Below are positions 1-48,662 of a stretch of DNA of 64,000 bases, piece after piece (position 1 is the stretch's first letter; the number at the start of each line of letters is the position of its first letter). The notes beneath the pieces are model-generated. The model worked only from the letters and a program-made list of their open reading frames with translations. It made no database searches and had not been told where the DNA came from. The translations under genes were made by a program, and so were the position numbers. The stretch is from NCBI RefSeq assembly GCF_963422355.1, contig NC_085093.1, positions 3,161,003 through 3,225,002 of the forward strand, in the 5' to 3' direction. Source of the stretch: Corticium candelabrum. Taxonomy: Eukaryota; Porifera; Homoscleromorpha; Homosclerophorida; Plakinidae.

Positions 1-123
1 TAATTTTTTAAACTTTTGTAATTTTTTTAAAGTTTTTTAATGCAACAGTCAGTTTGGGTCGTCAATTGATTGAAGATAACGATGAAGACGCAGCTGTACA
101 CATGTAAGATGCCAACAATCCAA

Positions 124-7965
<7,842 letters not shown>

Positions 7966-8560
7966 GCATCTCTCAATTTGCCTATCATAGAATCAATAAA
8001 AAAATTCACAACATTAGTATGTCTCATAACACAAGAAAGCGTCTCCTTACGAGCAGACGCGAGCCGGAAAACATTGTCGACCGTCGACCAAACATTCGTT
8101 CAATGCACACACGACCTGAGGCTTCTTCGAAAATTCCGAGGTTGTTGTAGGACGGTCTTGAATGGCAATCGACGTTGCACAAACAACTACGAAATAAAAA
8201 TTCGCGAATTATAAGATGAGAGGTTGAAGCAAAATGCGCGCGATTACCAAGTACAACGAGCCAAGAAATTGCCATTTCTTCTAGGAAATTCTTTGGTAAT
8301 CTCCAAGTACTAGTTCGAATAGCTGACGGCGAAATCCGTCGTATCAAGCAAACTGCTTGCCTTCAAACAAACCAGCAACGCGACAAGACAGCGAAAACAG
8401 CGCCCGTAGCAACAAATGCAGTCTGTTGCTATTGGACTTTACGTTATGACGTCATACGCCTCTATTGTTAATTAAATATCAGCAATCGACCAATCAAAAG
8501 TGGCGATCAAGATGACGACAGAGACAGTTAGATACACTGTATACACTCACTCTCCAATCA
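7966..8560 (-). promoter_or_regulatory. Probable promoter region of the modular charged-protein gene
   Basis: The first ATG of the gene is at 7965. Upstream on the minus strand the DNA is richer in CG dinucleotides (7990-8400), has a full CRE palindrome TGACGTCA at 8447-8454 and an inverted CCAAT box at 8430-8434. No TATA box is evident. The placement follows from the gene model and motif spacing; function is inferred. The rest up to 9244 is AT-rich intergenic DNA in which I see nothing further. Confidence 0.4.
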
Positions 8561-9244
8561 AAACAACCTTTTAATTTTTAATTAACAATCAAAAAATGCG
8601 TTTAATCAAAACATTTAATTATGATACACGCACCTTAATTGATATTGGACCTCTCAGACCAGTGAGCAATTCGAAAATAAGAAATATATATAATTTAGGA
8701 AGTAATAAAAATCTTTGTTCTTGTGTTTTAACTCGTGAAACGAGGACAAACTTCTAATCATCTGCGAGTAAAACGTAGCAGTGCGTGACGAAAAAGTTGC
8801 GCGCACATGCTGTACATACGCAAAAGAGATTAATTAATTAGAGACAAGCAGCAAACAAATGCGTCAATGCAATAAATAATTGGCTTTATCACTAAACTCG
8901 CATAGAAACCTTAATTAACAGCAAATTATATAAACATCAATATCTAAATCAATTTGACAAACACGTTTATCCTCAAATTTGTTGAGACACAACGCAAAAA
9001 ACTACAATACATTTTACCACATCAAGAGGCATGAAGAAGCATAAAGCTACAGGCTGCCAAGTGAACAAAACCTTTCCTCACACGTACATCATGAACTCAC
9101 TGATGATAACACTTATCAAAGCAATTTCAGTTATTACAAATAGTTTAATTAAGTCAACATTAACATATCTGTATTAACACTAATAAATATATATTACCAC
9201 TAATCAATCAGTACATTAAATATCCGAGTAAATGTATACTAACA

Positions 9245-12630
<3,386 letters not shown>

Positions 12631-13274
12631 GTTGGAAACACCCGGATGTTCCAATTAAAGCCTCGCACTTAACGACCGCAGTTCACATCACTACGCGCTG
12701 CTGTTGTTAAACATTCGGAGTTTCTAGTAATTAATGTTACAAATATGCAATAAGTGTTGCAATTTAAATATACAATTTAAATATACTTTACAAAAAATTT
12801 TAAGACTGACTTGGAAATTGCCTAAGCCAATGACCAACTGAGCTGCAGGCAGAAGCTGGAAATAGAGGAATACAAATGCATAAAAAATATTCCACTTTTC
12901 AAACACAGCACATTATTATTACATATGTAAACATGGTGCTTTGATTCTCACCCCTAGGCCTAAACCTCTACTTACTTTGGATTCAATAATTAATTAATTA
13001 TTAGTTGGATTCAATAAATTATGAGACAAAGTGCATACAAACACCTGGAACCTTACATCATCATATTCTAATTAATATTGTAGTCACAATTCACGTGATG
13101 TGTACAAATTCCATTACACAACACGTCATCTATTAATATTGCAGTAACAATACCAACCCTACGTCTATAATTGGCCAGTTCATAGCACAATCTACCTCAA
13201 GCTGTAAGATGTTTCACCTCGTAAAAGACAACAGTAAAATATGAGTCATTAGTACATTGCATTGTTCCCTAATT
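12631..13274. other. Intergenic region between RXYLT1 and the myosin gene
   Basis: AT-rich DNA containing the 5' flank of RXYLT1 and the 3' untranslated region of the myosin gene (both minus strand). I saw no further gene, RNA or repeat. Confidence 0.6.
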
Positions 13275-36460
<23,186 letters not shown>

Positions 36461-38825
36461 GAGGCTGACGGGAATAAAACACAAAAAGCGCTCAACAAAC
36501 TAGAATCCAACCGTCCATCATGTGACAGAGTCCCGTATTATGGCGTGGGAAAATCCCAGTGGTAAACGTTGATTTGTTGAGCGTTGTCGTGACGTTGGCG
36601 AACGCGACGTTGGCATCGTTGCTAGAAGTTGGAGGACTTGAGTTGTGTCCATATTTTGGACGACGATTGTACTCAGCATTTGTCTACTGAATTTTGAACT
36701 TTTGTACTATTGTGACATGTTTAGTTTTCGTGACCTGCATTATTATCGATACACAAAAGCACTGTTTTGTTGTGTTTGTCTGTTTGTGTAGACCTGCTTT
36801 TTGTCTGTCACACAATAATGACTTCTCTAATCTGTAATGTATCTACATCAGTAGTTATAGCCCTCATTAATTAGTGAATATGTACTAGACAAACAAACAG
36901 GCAGACGAACATCCAGGCATAGTAGTATGGTTTGCGAGTCTAATTAATAAAAATCAATGTCTGTCTATTTGTCTGTCTATCTGTCTGTCTGTCTGCTTGT
37001 TTGTCTGTCTACTCTATGTCTACTGTAGATCTGTCTCTGTCTGTCTGTCTGTTCATCTGGCTGTTTGTCTGCCGATACATATCATTTCAACATTAAAGGC
37101 AAGATTTGAAAGGAATGTAAAGCTACCGTACCTCTTCTCAACAACAAAACATTACTGATAAAGAGCAAGATAGATAAATTTAGATAAATAGACACCCCGT
37201 GCAGTCTAGTCTAGCAGTGCATGCCATCATGTCCTTTTTAGATTTATACCTTGCCAAGCAGTGCTTCTCCTCGGGTGTGTACTACTGAATGAAATGGTTT
37301 ATTTGAATAGATTATCTAGAATAGATCATACTACGATACATTTCAACAATTTAAAATACTCTATACTAAGACATAAATACTGCAACCAACAACCGGAAAA
37401 CAGTCATTCGTTGATTAAATTAAATTTTAACGTGTATCTAGACTACCCGTAAAGCCGACTCTCTGCGCAGACAGAACGAAAGCTACTACTACTACTACTA
37501 GTGCTGTCCTTGCCATCCTAGTTCTCAACCTTCACTTTCGTCTTGTGCTACCCTAACAGCTGCACGTGTAGTTTTGATGATTTTACACATTGCATTGACA
37601 CTAAAAATTTTACAACAGCACTGTTAAATTGTTCTAGTTAATTACGTACTTGTATTCATTAAAATCACTTAACTTATTGTAACTTGATATTACAAAACGT
37701 TTGTTTAAACATAATGTATCCGATAATGCACACATTAATTTCACTGACAGGGCTTCAAGATCAACGTACTTTGCACACTACTAGCCCGATCAGCACGCAC
37801 GCAAGTACTCACACACTTTTTCTACTGTGCATAGCGACAAGTTTACTAAATTTCATTAATGTTTGCCTCCTGCCACAACGAGTAAACTGAACGTGAGCAG
37901 CCTAGAGTAGCAACTCAATTTCAAATTTGCAAGTTTTATTTAGTTTTAAAATTTTATAGTCTAGGTACTCATGTTGCATACTGAAGTACTTGCTACAAGT
38001 TTCAGCTCTGATCTTCACGTTGTGAATCACGGTGCATGAAATCTCAATTCACTCTGACATACACAAGTATATAAGTAGCCAAATGTCTTGGTCTGTAAAG
38101 CTATCATCCCTACCATACTGTCCACCTATTTGATTAATCAATATTACAACAACGTACAAATGATGATACTGTACCACAGTCTTGCCGCGTCTACTACCAC
38201 AGCGCATGCCCACGATTTCAACAACAAAAATAAGCCATTAGACTATCAGCAGCAGGTGATTAATTAGACATGTTACCAACAATAAACAACATGGATAAGT
38301 TTAGTGTTTTGCGTCTTCGTCTTTCCCTGCACTCTACATACTAAACGTGGACTACAATTTGTAGCAATTAGATTACAATTAGGCACTAAACGACGAATCA
38401 GGCTTCAAAGTAATTAACATTACATAAAAGTGTAAAACGTAAAACGCCTATAATTACATTACACAAGTATGTCCCTTGAGAAAACCGTCAAGTTCAAATC
38501 GGTATAATTCCACGTCATCAAACGAGCGGCGGTATCTAACATCACATGACGTACATGTTAGACATATGGAACAGTTCCTGTTGTTTTAGTTAGCAGAGCT
38601 ACCACGCCCACGTCTCCATACCCGAACGCCCTGGCGTGAATGCACAAGCAGGACATGTCGGAATGCGTTCGAGTAAAGTAAACGTATCCTCATTTGTCAT
38701 GTCGCGACGAAAATGAGTCGCTATCGCGCCTCATCGCACTGCAGGCACACTTAAGCTAACCAAATACCACATCCGGGACGGTATGGAAATGAGACCACTG
38801 ATGATGCAATAGACTCGGCTATAAT
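36461..38825. promoter_or_regulatory. Divergent intergenic region, myosin / PX-SH3 organizer
   Basis: About 2.4 kb separating two genes transcribed away from each other, so both promoters should lie here. (CTGT)n arrays occupy about 36958-37070. The 500 bp before the organizer start are richer in CG dinucleotides; no TATA box is convincing. The middle (37100-38500) is AT-rich with nothing recognised. Confidence 0.4.
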
Positions 38826-41800
38826 ATGATGCACACGGGGGAAGTCGTGCAGTTATCAAAGGGCAGGCGAGCGTCCGTACGTCAGATGGAGTTGCAGCGA
38901 AAGCTCGTCAAAGCTGTTTTGAAGTCATTTCAGAAGCGGATCCAGCCCAAAAAGCATTATGTGTTCGTCATCGAAGTGCACTGGTTTGATAGAAATCCTG
39001 TTACGGTGCGGAGGAGCCACGAAGAGTTTTTCATCTTTCAATGCCGCTTGACGGACAAGTTTCCTCTCGATTGCGACCAGATAAACGGACTTATTCCAGC
39101 TCTACCCGGTGAGTGCTGCATGCTGGTTTGTGTGTGAGTGTGCTGTGTGTGAGTTGCATGTTGGGTCTCCCCCGCGACAGACGGGAGGCAGTTATGAGAA
39201 AGGGGTGTGACAACGCCTTTGCGGCAGCGTTATGTAAACATGGCGCGTGCATGTTATCAACAACCTCTCTGGGAAAAGAGGCTGGCGAACAAGTTTATTT
39301 GTTTGTTCGCACCATCGTGTTGGCGTGTACCAGCGTTTTATTTCTGTTCATGGTGTTAACTTCTGTCAACCTTGGAATGTCCTGACTTACAGAAGGAAAT
39401 TACTTACTGGACACTGGTACCAAACGTTCCGTGTCCAGATCCAGAGACACGGAACTCTAATCTCCAGGCAATGCCGACGTTGTTAGTATTCTGTTGCTCT
39501 TGTTACTTGAGCTGATTCGAACGAAAACTTCCGCTAATGAATAGACTCTTACGTGCAAGTCAAATGAAACCCTTCGTCCTGTCGTCTGCTTGGCGTGCAA
39601 ATCCTCCCACAACGATTTCCTGCTGACTAGCCGAGTTTACCATCGCCTCGCCACGCGACCATGTTTGACGTCGGGCATAGATTAGGTGTTAGGGTGTAAT
39701 TGCTGATTTTAATGTTTGATCATTGATCGAGCGACATCGATCCTCGGTATTTTGCAAACCTCAAGGAAAACCGAGGTTTTGACTGGCGATACCGAACAAG
39801 GTACAACATTCTGGTGTTGTTATTACAAATCAAACGTCAATTGCCCTAACAACGCAACCACGTTGCCAACCAAACGGAGACGGTGTTGTCTTCTTCAACT
39901 CTAAAATATTTTAGGCATGCACAAAGCTCTAGCAATACAGTAGTTTCCGTCGCGTTGCGATTTAATTATAGTCTAGATGGGCCATTTCTTATAGTTAGAA
40001 GCTTGTTTGTCTGCAGGTCGGAAGTTCTTACGCAGAGCTAACACGAGTGCAGTGGCAAAGAAGCGAGTTCCTCAGCTGCAGACGTACATCGATCAACTTC
40101 TCCGCCTGCCTGAATATATATCTCAATGCGATCTGGTGCACAAGTTCTTCACTCCCACTCTTGCTGATTACAAGCTAGCCGACCTGCAGAGCGCTCTCAC
40201 CGACACGAGTAGCCATTCAAGAGGTGAGCTCGTTTGCATGATGGACGTACAATACCGCTTTCTCTCCTGTAATTGGAGATCCTAGTCGCGATGCGGCTCC
40301 GTAACCGACACCGTCGCTGTATTATTGAGTTGAATTTGCTTTAGAGGCTGCCAGAACGATATCTGACGGATCAGATGGTGAAGAGGAGTATGAGGTACGT
40401 CATAGACTTGTAGCTTGCACTCGTCCGCACCTTGTTTCTTACTGGACGTCCTATATGTGCTACAGGATTACATAACGGCTGTGATGGGTGTTATTGACTA
40501 TCTACCAAATCTAGAAGATGAAAACGAATCCATTCGTGATGGTACGTGTGATAACAACTGCAGTGGGGGTTGTGGTTACACGTCTTGTAATTGTGGGTAC
40601 CTTGCAGAGCTACTCTCATTCTGTGAGGGAGAGACGTTGCTTGTCCTGAGCCTTGATTGTCCTAGTGGTTTCTGGCAGGCCAGAAATGCAGACGGTGATA
40701 TAGGCTATATTCCCTGCAGATGTAAGTGACAGTTCCATTGTTCATAGTGGCATGATTGTCATTGACTGTAACGTGTCTATTGTAGATGTCACTCTTGATG
40801 GTTGTGAAATGAGACCCAGAGCAAATTCTAAACTGGGAAGAAGATGTAAGTACCGGTAGTTTCCAGAAAAATTCTGAACTCTAGTAGGGGGTAACCATTG
40901 TATGTCTTCTGTGTGTACAGTAAGTATTAACACAACAAGGCAAAGAAGCAGAGGTAAGGCAGATGTGATGATGCACGTCAAGGGTGTGATTGTGATTGTT
41001 CTCTCTACTTTCAGGACTAAAAAGGTCCATCAACAGTACTGACTGCCTATTCACTGGCACCTTTCAAAGTTCTGGTAGATACAGATGTGGCCGCTCATTG
41101 TCACCCGAATCTTACAGCTTGTCAACAAATAGTACTGCGACTTTGCTGGCTCAGGATGATACAGAGACAGTGTGTCATGTGAGTTCACCACACTACAGGT
41201 CAAGGTCAATGTCTTGCCGGTCTCTCATAGCACCACACGTGACCATCAAAGAACCAAGCAGTAGTCCAGTGTTTCGAGTGCCTGAGGAAGATCGGCTATC
41301 ATGTGATCAGGAAATAAGTCCTGAGCCACAAGAACAACAAGTAGCCTCAATTGATCAAAGTGGACAACTGCTGCAAGTAACCAAAGATGCTCCTTTGGAA
41401 AAGTCAGCATCAGCAGTACTTCGATCAGCAATAATGGATGTCATAACACAGCTGGATGTAGAAGAAACAGGAGGTCAAGACAATATGATATTGTTGCCCT
41501 CCAGTAGCCACACTGACTCCAGTCGAGTAAAAGACAATGGACATACAGATTTTTTACTGAGAGATAAACCGGTGTCACCACAAAGAACAGACAGAAGGTC
41601 AAGCCGTTCTGATTCCTTTTTTATGGACAGTCAGTCTTTGGACTCTGCATATGCATCAGAAAGTGGACAAGCCAGCGGGCGACTGGATTCTCCAGGAAGG
41701 TTTGCAGGCAGTGTCTTAGACATCGATGCACCAGGGAGTTTAGCTCGCAGCACCTTAGACATCAACATACCAGCATTTGAACAAGAGCAAGTGGAAGCTG

Positions 41801-42122
41801 GTGAAAGTACTACAGTTGTTGAAGGAGAGCCATATCGTGCAACAGAGGCTTACAACCCAAAAGACAACACTTGTTTAATCGTGGAAGAGGTAAGTATTCA
41901 GGCCAACAGACAGTCGAAAGGCTGTGGACTCTAGCTTGTTTGATGTGTAGGGAGAGCTGGTTGTAGTCACAGCCAAGCTAGATGACGGATGGTGGTGTGG
42001 TCACTCATGCAATTCAGGGAAAGCAGGCTGGTTTCCTGCATGGCTAGTTGAAAAGGTGAAGTGTGCCTTCTTTCTGTAGACACAACATTTCTAACCTCCT
42101 TGTGTCTGCATTGCAGGCATAG
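38826..42122 (+). CDS. PX-SH3-SH3 adaptor, p47phox/NOXO1-like NADPH oxidase organizer
   Basis: Probable cytosolic scaffold that recruits NADPH-oxidase subunits to phosphoinositide membranes. Exons: 38826-39108, 40017-40223, 40345-40394, 40466-40541, 40608-40721, 40786-40845, 40921-40953, 41015-41889, 41951-42055, 42117-42122; all junction phases agree and give about 602 residues. Residues ~45-160 are a PX domain (FVIEVHWFDRNPVTVRRS then EEFFIFQ; the Arg pair is the phosphoinositide-binding site). Residues ~184-243 are SH3-1 (VMGVIDYLPN, FWQARNADGDIGYIP). A basic segment follows (LGRR, LSINTTRQRSRGLKRSINS), then a ~270-residue Ser-rich linker, then SH3-2 (~545-601; WWCGHSCNSGKAGWFP). The second SH3 is the last domain; no proline-rich tail follows. 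The separated SH3s differ from p47phox (about 390 residues). SH3PXD2-type adaptors are the alternative. Confidence 0.82.
39109..40016 (+). other. First intron of the organizer gene
   Basis: A 908-bp GT-AG intron with no recognised gene or repeat. Open stretches at 39113-39486 are intronic and lack homology. Confidence 0.6.
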
Positions 42123-42548
42123 CAACTACTAGTATTCAAGATGCAAGTTGACTGATAACACACTCCTCCCAGTGCCATGTAACTATTATCATCAATCTAG
42201 TTGGACCAGGTGGTCTCAACTCAAAAGACAGATATGTACTGTACAGTAGATTGTTCAGATTGGTTCTACCTAATTAACAGCAATGAGAGAATTACAGAAA
42301 CATTGACACAGTCCCAATTCATTAGCCTATCCCTGCCCTACTTCCATATTCATTAATTGAAGCTTTCACTCTGAAATGCAAGCCATTCTTTCAATAATGA
42401 CTGAATGTATATACCCACCCAGGTGCAAAAAACCATTGTTGCTATATGATACAACAACCTACTGTTAAGCAGTAGCTAAAAGATTAGCCTCCCAAAAATT
42501 CCATTGGGTCCCATTGCAGGTAGCTGCTAAAATACTAGCAATCAAGCA

Positions 42549-42554
42549 AATAAA
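42549..42554 (+). terminator. Possible poly(A) signal of the organizer gene
   Basis: AATAAA lies 427 bp after the organizer stop codon at 42120-42122 and only 16 bp from the SUN-gene stop codon on the other strand. If used, the two convergent transcripts overlap. Confidence 0.4.
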
Positions 42555-42569
42555 GTTGTTACCAGTTGG

Positions 42570-44199
42570 TCAATTGCCTTGAACTCTGCCATGAACTCTG
42601 AATCGGTAAAGACATGTGTAGTCATCATTGCCATAATTAGTCAGGACGTTTAGAAGAACGTAACGAAATGAGTGAACGACCTCTGCCTCCTGCAGATATG
42701 CACAGACAGAAGTGCTTACACAATGACATCAATCTAGCAAACATGTCATCTAGCAAATATGGAAAGTCACCTCGACAGGAAAGTACTGAAGAGAAGAGGC
42801 TTCTGTCAGGTACTTGTATGAACTCAAGCGAGTTCCATTCTCGTCCCTTTCATCATCCAAACCCTGAACAAGACCAGTCAACATACATAATAATTATTAC
42901 ATTGGTCACAGAAACACTGGCTGTAGTATGACAGACTAGACTTACATAAACCAAAATGTCTTTAGGAGTACTTGACAGGTCTCCATTCGTTAGGTTTGCC
43001 GGAACATGCTCATATGTAAACCCAGTGATTAGAACAGTGTTTGAGAGCTAGAATACAATACAATCAACTCTCAAACAAGCATTAATAATTATTAGGTAGG
43101 ACAAAACAATTAATTAACCCTGATGACTATGCTGCCATTGTTCCCTGTGAAAGCCCAGCACTGACCGGGAAGCGCACCTGGCTGTCAAACACAAAAGTAA
43201 GATAAAAACGAGTTTCATCATTTTGGTGGGATGAATGCACCTGGATTACAGTGCGTGGAGGGTTGACTACTGACCACAGTTGCAGACCATAAACAGTCAC
43301 GAATGTACTACCACTATTATATGTCGGAGATGTACGAGAATCAATGATACTTCCGCCTATACACATAATACACAAAACAAATGGTAAGCAACATTCACAG
43401 TGAAGACATAGACAGGTATACAGTACACACAACAAACAACAGGTCAGTAACGGCTAGAGCAAGCAAATAAATTAATTTCAAAATGCATTTAGAAACATAA
43501 ACAACAAGACAGACTGACAGACCGACTGGCCAGCTAGTGGACAACAGAACAGCTTGAAAGACCATAAATCTCCCCAACCTCCGGATTCCAATGCAAAATC
43601 TGCTTTTCCTGTTTGGTCGGCAGAGTACTTATCCAGTGCAGCTGTCACGTTCTTTTGCACTTCTCTCAAGACAAACTCCTTCACCCAAGCCGAGTCCAAT
43701 TGGCCATTCTCTCCAGGTGAAAAGTTCTGTGGCATACCATCTACTATATTTCGCATCCTTTCCTACAACCACAACACCTTCACTGCAAACAATACTGATG
43801 CCATTTGTGACAAATAGCTAAAACTATGCCACTCACTCTAAATTCTGGTTCATTGATGTATTTGTCGTCCAACCACTTCGTAAAGAATTCATAGTCTTGA
43901 TGGAGTTCCGTAATCTGAAATAGGCAATTATTCTCTGAGTCTGTTTGATGGCATCACATAAATAAGTGATACATTTACAAGGGCCTTCACAAGATGCTGC
44001 AGAACCTGAAACAAGGAAATCAATGAATTATTTAACTGACATTGCCAACATGGTGTAGAGGTGACAATAAGACAAATACCTTCAATGCCATACACTACGT
44101 CTAACTACACAAATGTCAAACCATAAAATGTTATTGATTATACTTGTAAGCACACACACGTGTCACGTGCACACACGCATCACGTGCACACACGCACAT

Positions 44200-44247
<48 letters not shown>

Positions 44248-47200
44248 CAGTGCATTTGAAACTGATTTGATAATCAGTGAAAAAACAGCAATTGCTTGTT
44301 TCATGCTGTGTTTAATTAACTCATTGCCTCAATACAGCTTGACTTCACATTGTGATCTTTAACAGTTTAGTATTGCAGTCACAACAACTACATTGTTAGT
44401 ATTGTGTTGTTAGTCAGAATACACAGCTAACAGATCTCTTATTTGTAGCTTGATTTAAGTAAGATTTTAAGCTATTAGTGAAACAAATGCACAAGGCAAA
44501 GATGCAAGCAGACAAATGCACACAACAGAAAAACAGAAGACAACAAGCAGATACCCAGACATAAATATTTAAACAAAAACTCAACAAATCAATTGACTAA
44601 ACAACAGATATTCAAAGCTAACCGTTTCATTCAAGGAATTCGCCAAAGCTTGAATATCGTCAACCACAGCCGACAACTCCATCTGTCAAAATAGAAAAAA
44701 TGTTCACTGATAACTAATGCCACAAGGCTCATCCATGGAGTAAAACGGGTCCCAAAACATGCAGATAGTCTGACCTAACACAAAAACATTAGCAGGGTAT
44801 TGACTCGGATTACCATAATCTCACAAATAAACTAACACTTCTCTTACTCTATTAACAGGGACAGTTTAAATCAAAACAAGGCTCCTGTAAACCTAGACAG
44901 AATAGTGGCATAATGATAGAATGTAACACATCTGACCTCCTTGTTTGTTTGGTTCTTTTCTACAGCAGCAATTCGTTCAGTGAGTTGGCCTTCATCATGA
45001 CCTAGTCCCGCAACATTTTGCTGCATGTCTTGAATGCCCCTGAAAGCCAATCACTGCAAGTTTTGGGTAACACAATCAAAAGTTGACAATCATACGTTTC
45101 CATCGATTCTACTTTCTGAACTGTTGTCGCACTCTTTGACTAAACAGCAAGAAAAAACACTATAAGTGCAGTAGTCTATTACCTATAACCTGTTAATTAA
45201 GTGCAGTAGCCCACTAAGTATAACACAAATGACATAATGTAATCTCTTAAAATTAAAACCACACAGATCTGCACTACTTCATCATCACAGTCAGTACAGT
45301 ATCTGCTGAGTACTTCCTTTCAAATGTTCAATACAAACACAAAGATTAAAAACAATACCCTGAAATGAATATTTTCAGCCATAATGTATAAGAAATAGAA
45401 CTTGAAGAAATCACGTGACTAAGCTAAGTACTCGAAAGCTGCTGAAGCACTTCTAGTCTGCGTGAATACATGACTATGTTCTGTTACTCAAGAAAGTGCC
45501 ACACCTTAAGTGCAGTCAAATGGTCCAATCATGAAGAACTATTTGCATTTAGTCATACATAACAACCACAAACACAGACAGCCAATCACAGACCTAAAGT
45601 CCACGAGAAAGTTTTTCACCAGAACTGTGTAATTTATGTTTGTAATTACCAAGTCTTGAGGAAAATGAACAACAGAAACAAACTGGCCTGCAACAGTCAT
45701 TGCGAAAGCAATCATTTTTCTAACTCATTCCAACTACACAGAAGATCAACAGTGGACAACTACTGTATGTCCTGTACACGATAGTGCTAAGTCACACTAC
45801 TTTGACGATTACAGATATTTTAGTGGTGTTACAAAATTTGAGGTCACATTAAAGAACAGTCGCTTCATACAATGTTAGCGAGATTTTACAATCAGTGTGC
45901 TTTGAAGCAAAATGGTGTCTAAATTTGTAATACTTCAGCATGTCATTTGTGTGTTCTTCAGTTCGCTCATAGCTGTGAAAGTGAAAGTGAAGACACAGCT
46001 AAGCAATTTACCAACTATCAAACAATTTAGTCCCTTGAGTCTTTAGCCTGAAACAAATATAGAATTTTTGACAAACGTATCTTTTTCAAGCGTTTCAGAC
46101 ACGTTACAAATGTGGTTACACACAGACAATAATCACAACAGAAACACAACAAACAAACATAAAGTAGCCTGTGGATTCAAAACAGGGTTAAAACAACAAC
46201 ACAATTATGGGTCAACCCACTCACTGCACAAAGACTGCCTGCCTGCCTTCACTCTAACAAGCCTTACACCTTGACACTACACTACAGATGGCAGTGCAAT
46301 AAATCCCTACCTCTAAATCAGTTGTTCTTTTCAACACATCATTCAGACTACTATCAACGTCTGACAGCTTGGTAGTCACTCTTGTCACCTAACACGTAGC
46401 CATTATAACACAACATGATCAACAGTAAACGATTTCATACGAACACACCTCATCTCCAATAGAATTTACTTTTGCCCGCACCTCATCTTGTATCTGATCA
46501 GCCAACTGACCACAACAAATAGTCGATAATAACTACTAAACTACTAAAATTCAGAAATGCTAATGGAAGCTTCTCACTCGCTCGGCCATTTCGTGTCTGA
46601 CTTTAGCCACAGCCTCTTCAACAGCCTTCTTTACATCCGCCTGTACTGTGCTAAGAATGTCCTTCATTGCCTCAGTATTTATAGCAGTGTAATTAGCCAG
46701 AAATTCCTCTTGAAACTTTGTAGATTTATCTGTCAGAGTTTCTGTAATCTACATATATTAGGTGTCATAAGTTACCTGTTATTAGGCTGTTAACCTCAAC
46801 ATTTGTTACTATGAGCGTGTTCACACACAAAGTCAACTCGGGTTAACTCGAGTTTTAACTTTGGGTTAGACTCCAATTACCCCAGTCGTGTAAGGTAAGT
46901 TCAGTAACGTCTGCAAACCCAAGTTAACCCTGTTTAAAGAGGGTTAACGCGGAGTTAAGCGGAAACATGCCCTTAAGATGGTATTACTGCTTTCCTATTG
47001 TCTAGCAGAACTTTAAGCAATCGACTTATGCGCTCTAGTAGAGCTTCTGCATGTACTGCAACTAGTAGTACTAGTAGTACACCCACATGTGTGAACACAA
47101 GTTGGTTGAAGTAGGGTTATCATAATCCCGTGTGTGAAAGCGCTCAGTATGAGAGAACATCTCTCTACATGACTAACTAACCTCAGTTTCCAGCTCTGTT

Positions 47201-48598
47201 GATAAGACTTCTCTAAGATCATTTTCCAGTTTCTTCATGACTGACTCAGTGATTTTCTGCAGTAGTACATCATCATCAACTAAAGTCTTGCTCAGCTCCT
47301 GTCGCAGTTGACTCTTCAAATCTTCAATGTTAACACCATCAGTCTGTAATACACCACTGATAAATGGCCATATTAGTGAATGCATTCACATGCAACACAC
47401 AGCTGATGCTGATGAATCTGGTCGATAATCTACAATTTTCTGAAACCAAATCATTATTAAACACTACACAATTCATAGGCATCAGCAATTACTGTACCAC
47501 TTCATTTTCATCAACCAACTTTCGATCTTTCAATTTGGCAACAATCAACCGTTCAACTTCAGATTCATTTAGTCCCTAACACACAACAACAGCTTCTGTA
47601 CGTACAGATTCTAAACACTGCCAAGCCAACTAGCAAGCAATAAGACATTGCTAAAGAACTGAGGAAACAACACACAATCATTCGAATATGCCACAAGAAC
47701 CATGTCTGTACACCAGTGATAAATAAGCACATTCACTAAATATTGTGAGAATGACACTGAAATAAACACTTTTCCACCAACAAACAAATTTAGACTACGT
47801 GTAATCAACTAGATTCCAGCCACTAACGATTGATGGCAGTGGTAACACCTACACCTTCCAAACACAACGTCCACTTTCCAGCATCAAAGACTTTCACAGT
47901 AATTCAAATAAATATTAAATCAATAATTTTACAAATAGGTGCATATAGTCTCTAGAGCATGCATGCTCGTTGTTGTTTCAACTGTTTACTGAGTTCTACA
48001 ATGTTACTATTACAACGTGATTTAACAAACCTGAACTGCAGAATCACTCTGTAACTTTTCAAAAACCTTGCTAAGAGTTCTATTCAGTTCTTCTTCATCT
48101 TGCTCCTCCTTAGGTTTCCGTAAATGTTCAAGAACATTTTTGGTAACATTTCCAACAACATATTCTTGCTGTGTTTGAGTGACATTGTGCACTTCAGCAT
48201 GAACCATCGTGTGAAGAATATTTTTCAGGTCCTCCAACACAGCCTCTTTCAAATTGTCCTACAACAACATAACTTCAAAACAAAACAATACAACATCACT
48301 ACATGTGTGCCTACAACCTAACTACAGATTTTCCTTCCTCGTGTATAGTAAGACAAGACAATCAATTTCACAAACCTGAGAAAGAGAATCTCCTGGTATT
48401 AGATCGCCAGCACTCTTGGTCTCTACTTTTGTCTCTACTTTATCTTGTGATACGTATATAGGGCTTAGAACTGACAAAAACAAGACATACAAGACAGTGA
48501 GGTGCAGTGATAACAGATAGAATGTAAAAATCAAAGGAGAAACATGAAGACACAAACCACAAAGACAACCCGACCACACACCCACACAAATACACACA

Positions 48599-48662
<64 letters not shown>

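Noticed and set aside
8024..8347. 107-codon minus-strand open frame upstream of the charged-protein gene
   Set aside because: Considered as a signal-peptide exon, but it has no in-phase donor joining 7965, odd composition, and the CRE/CCAAT motifs lie just beyond it.
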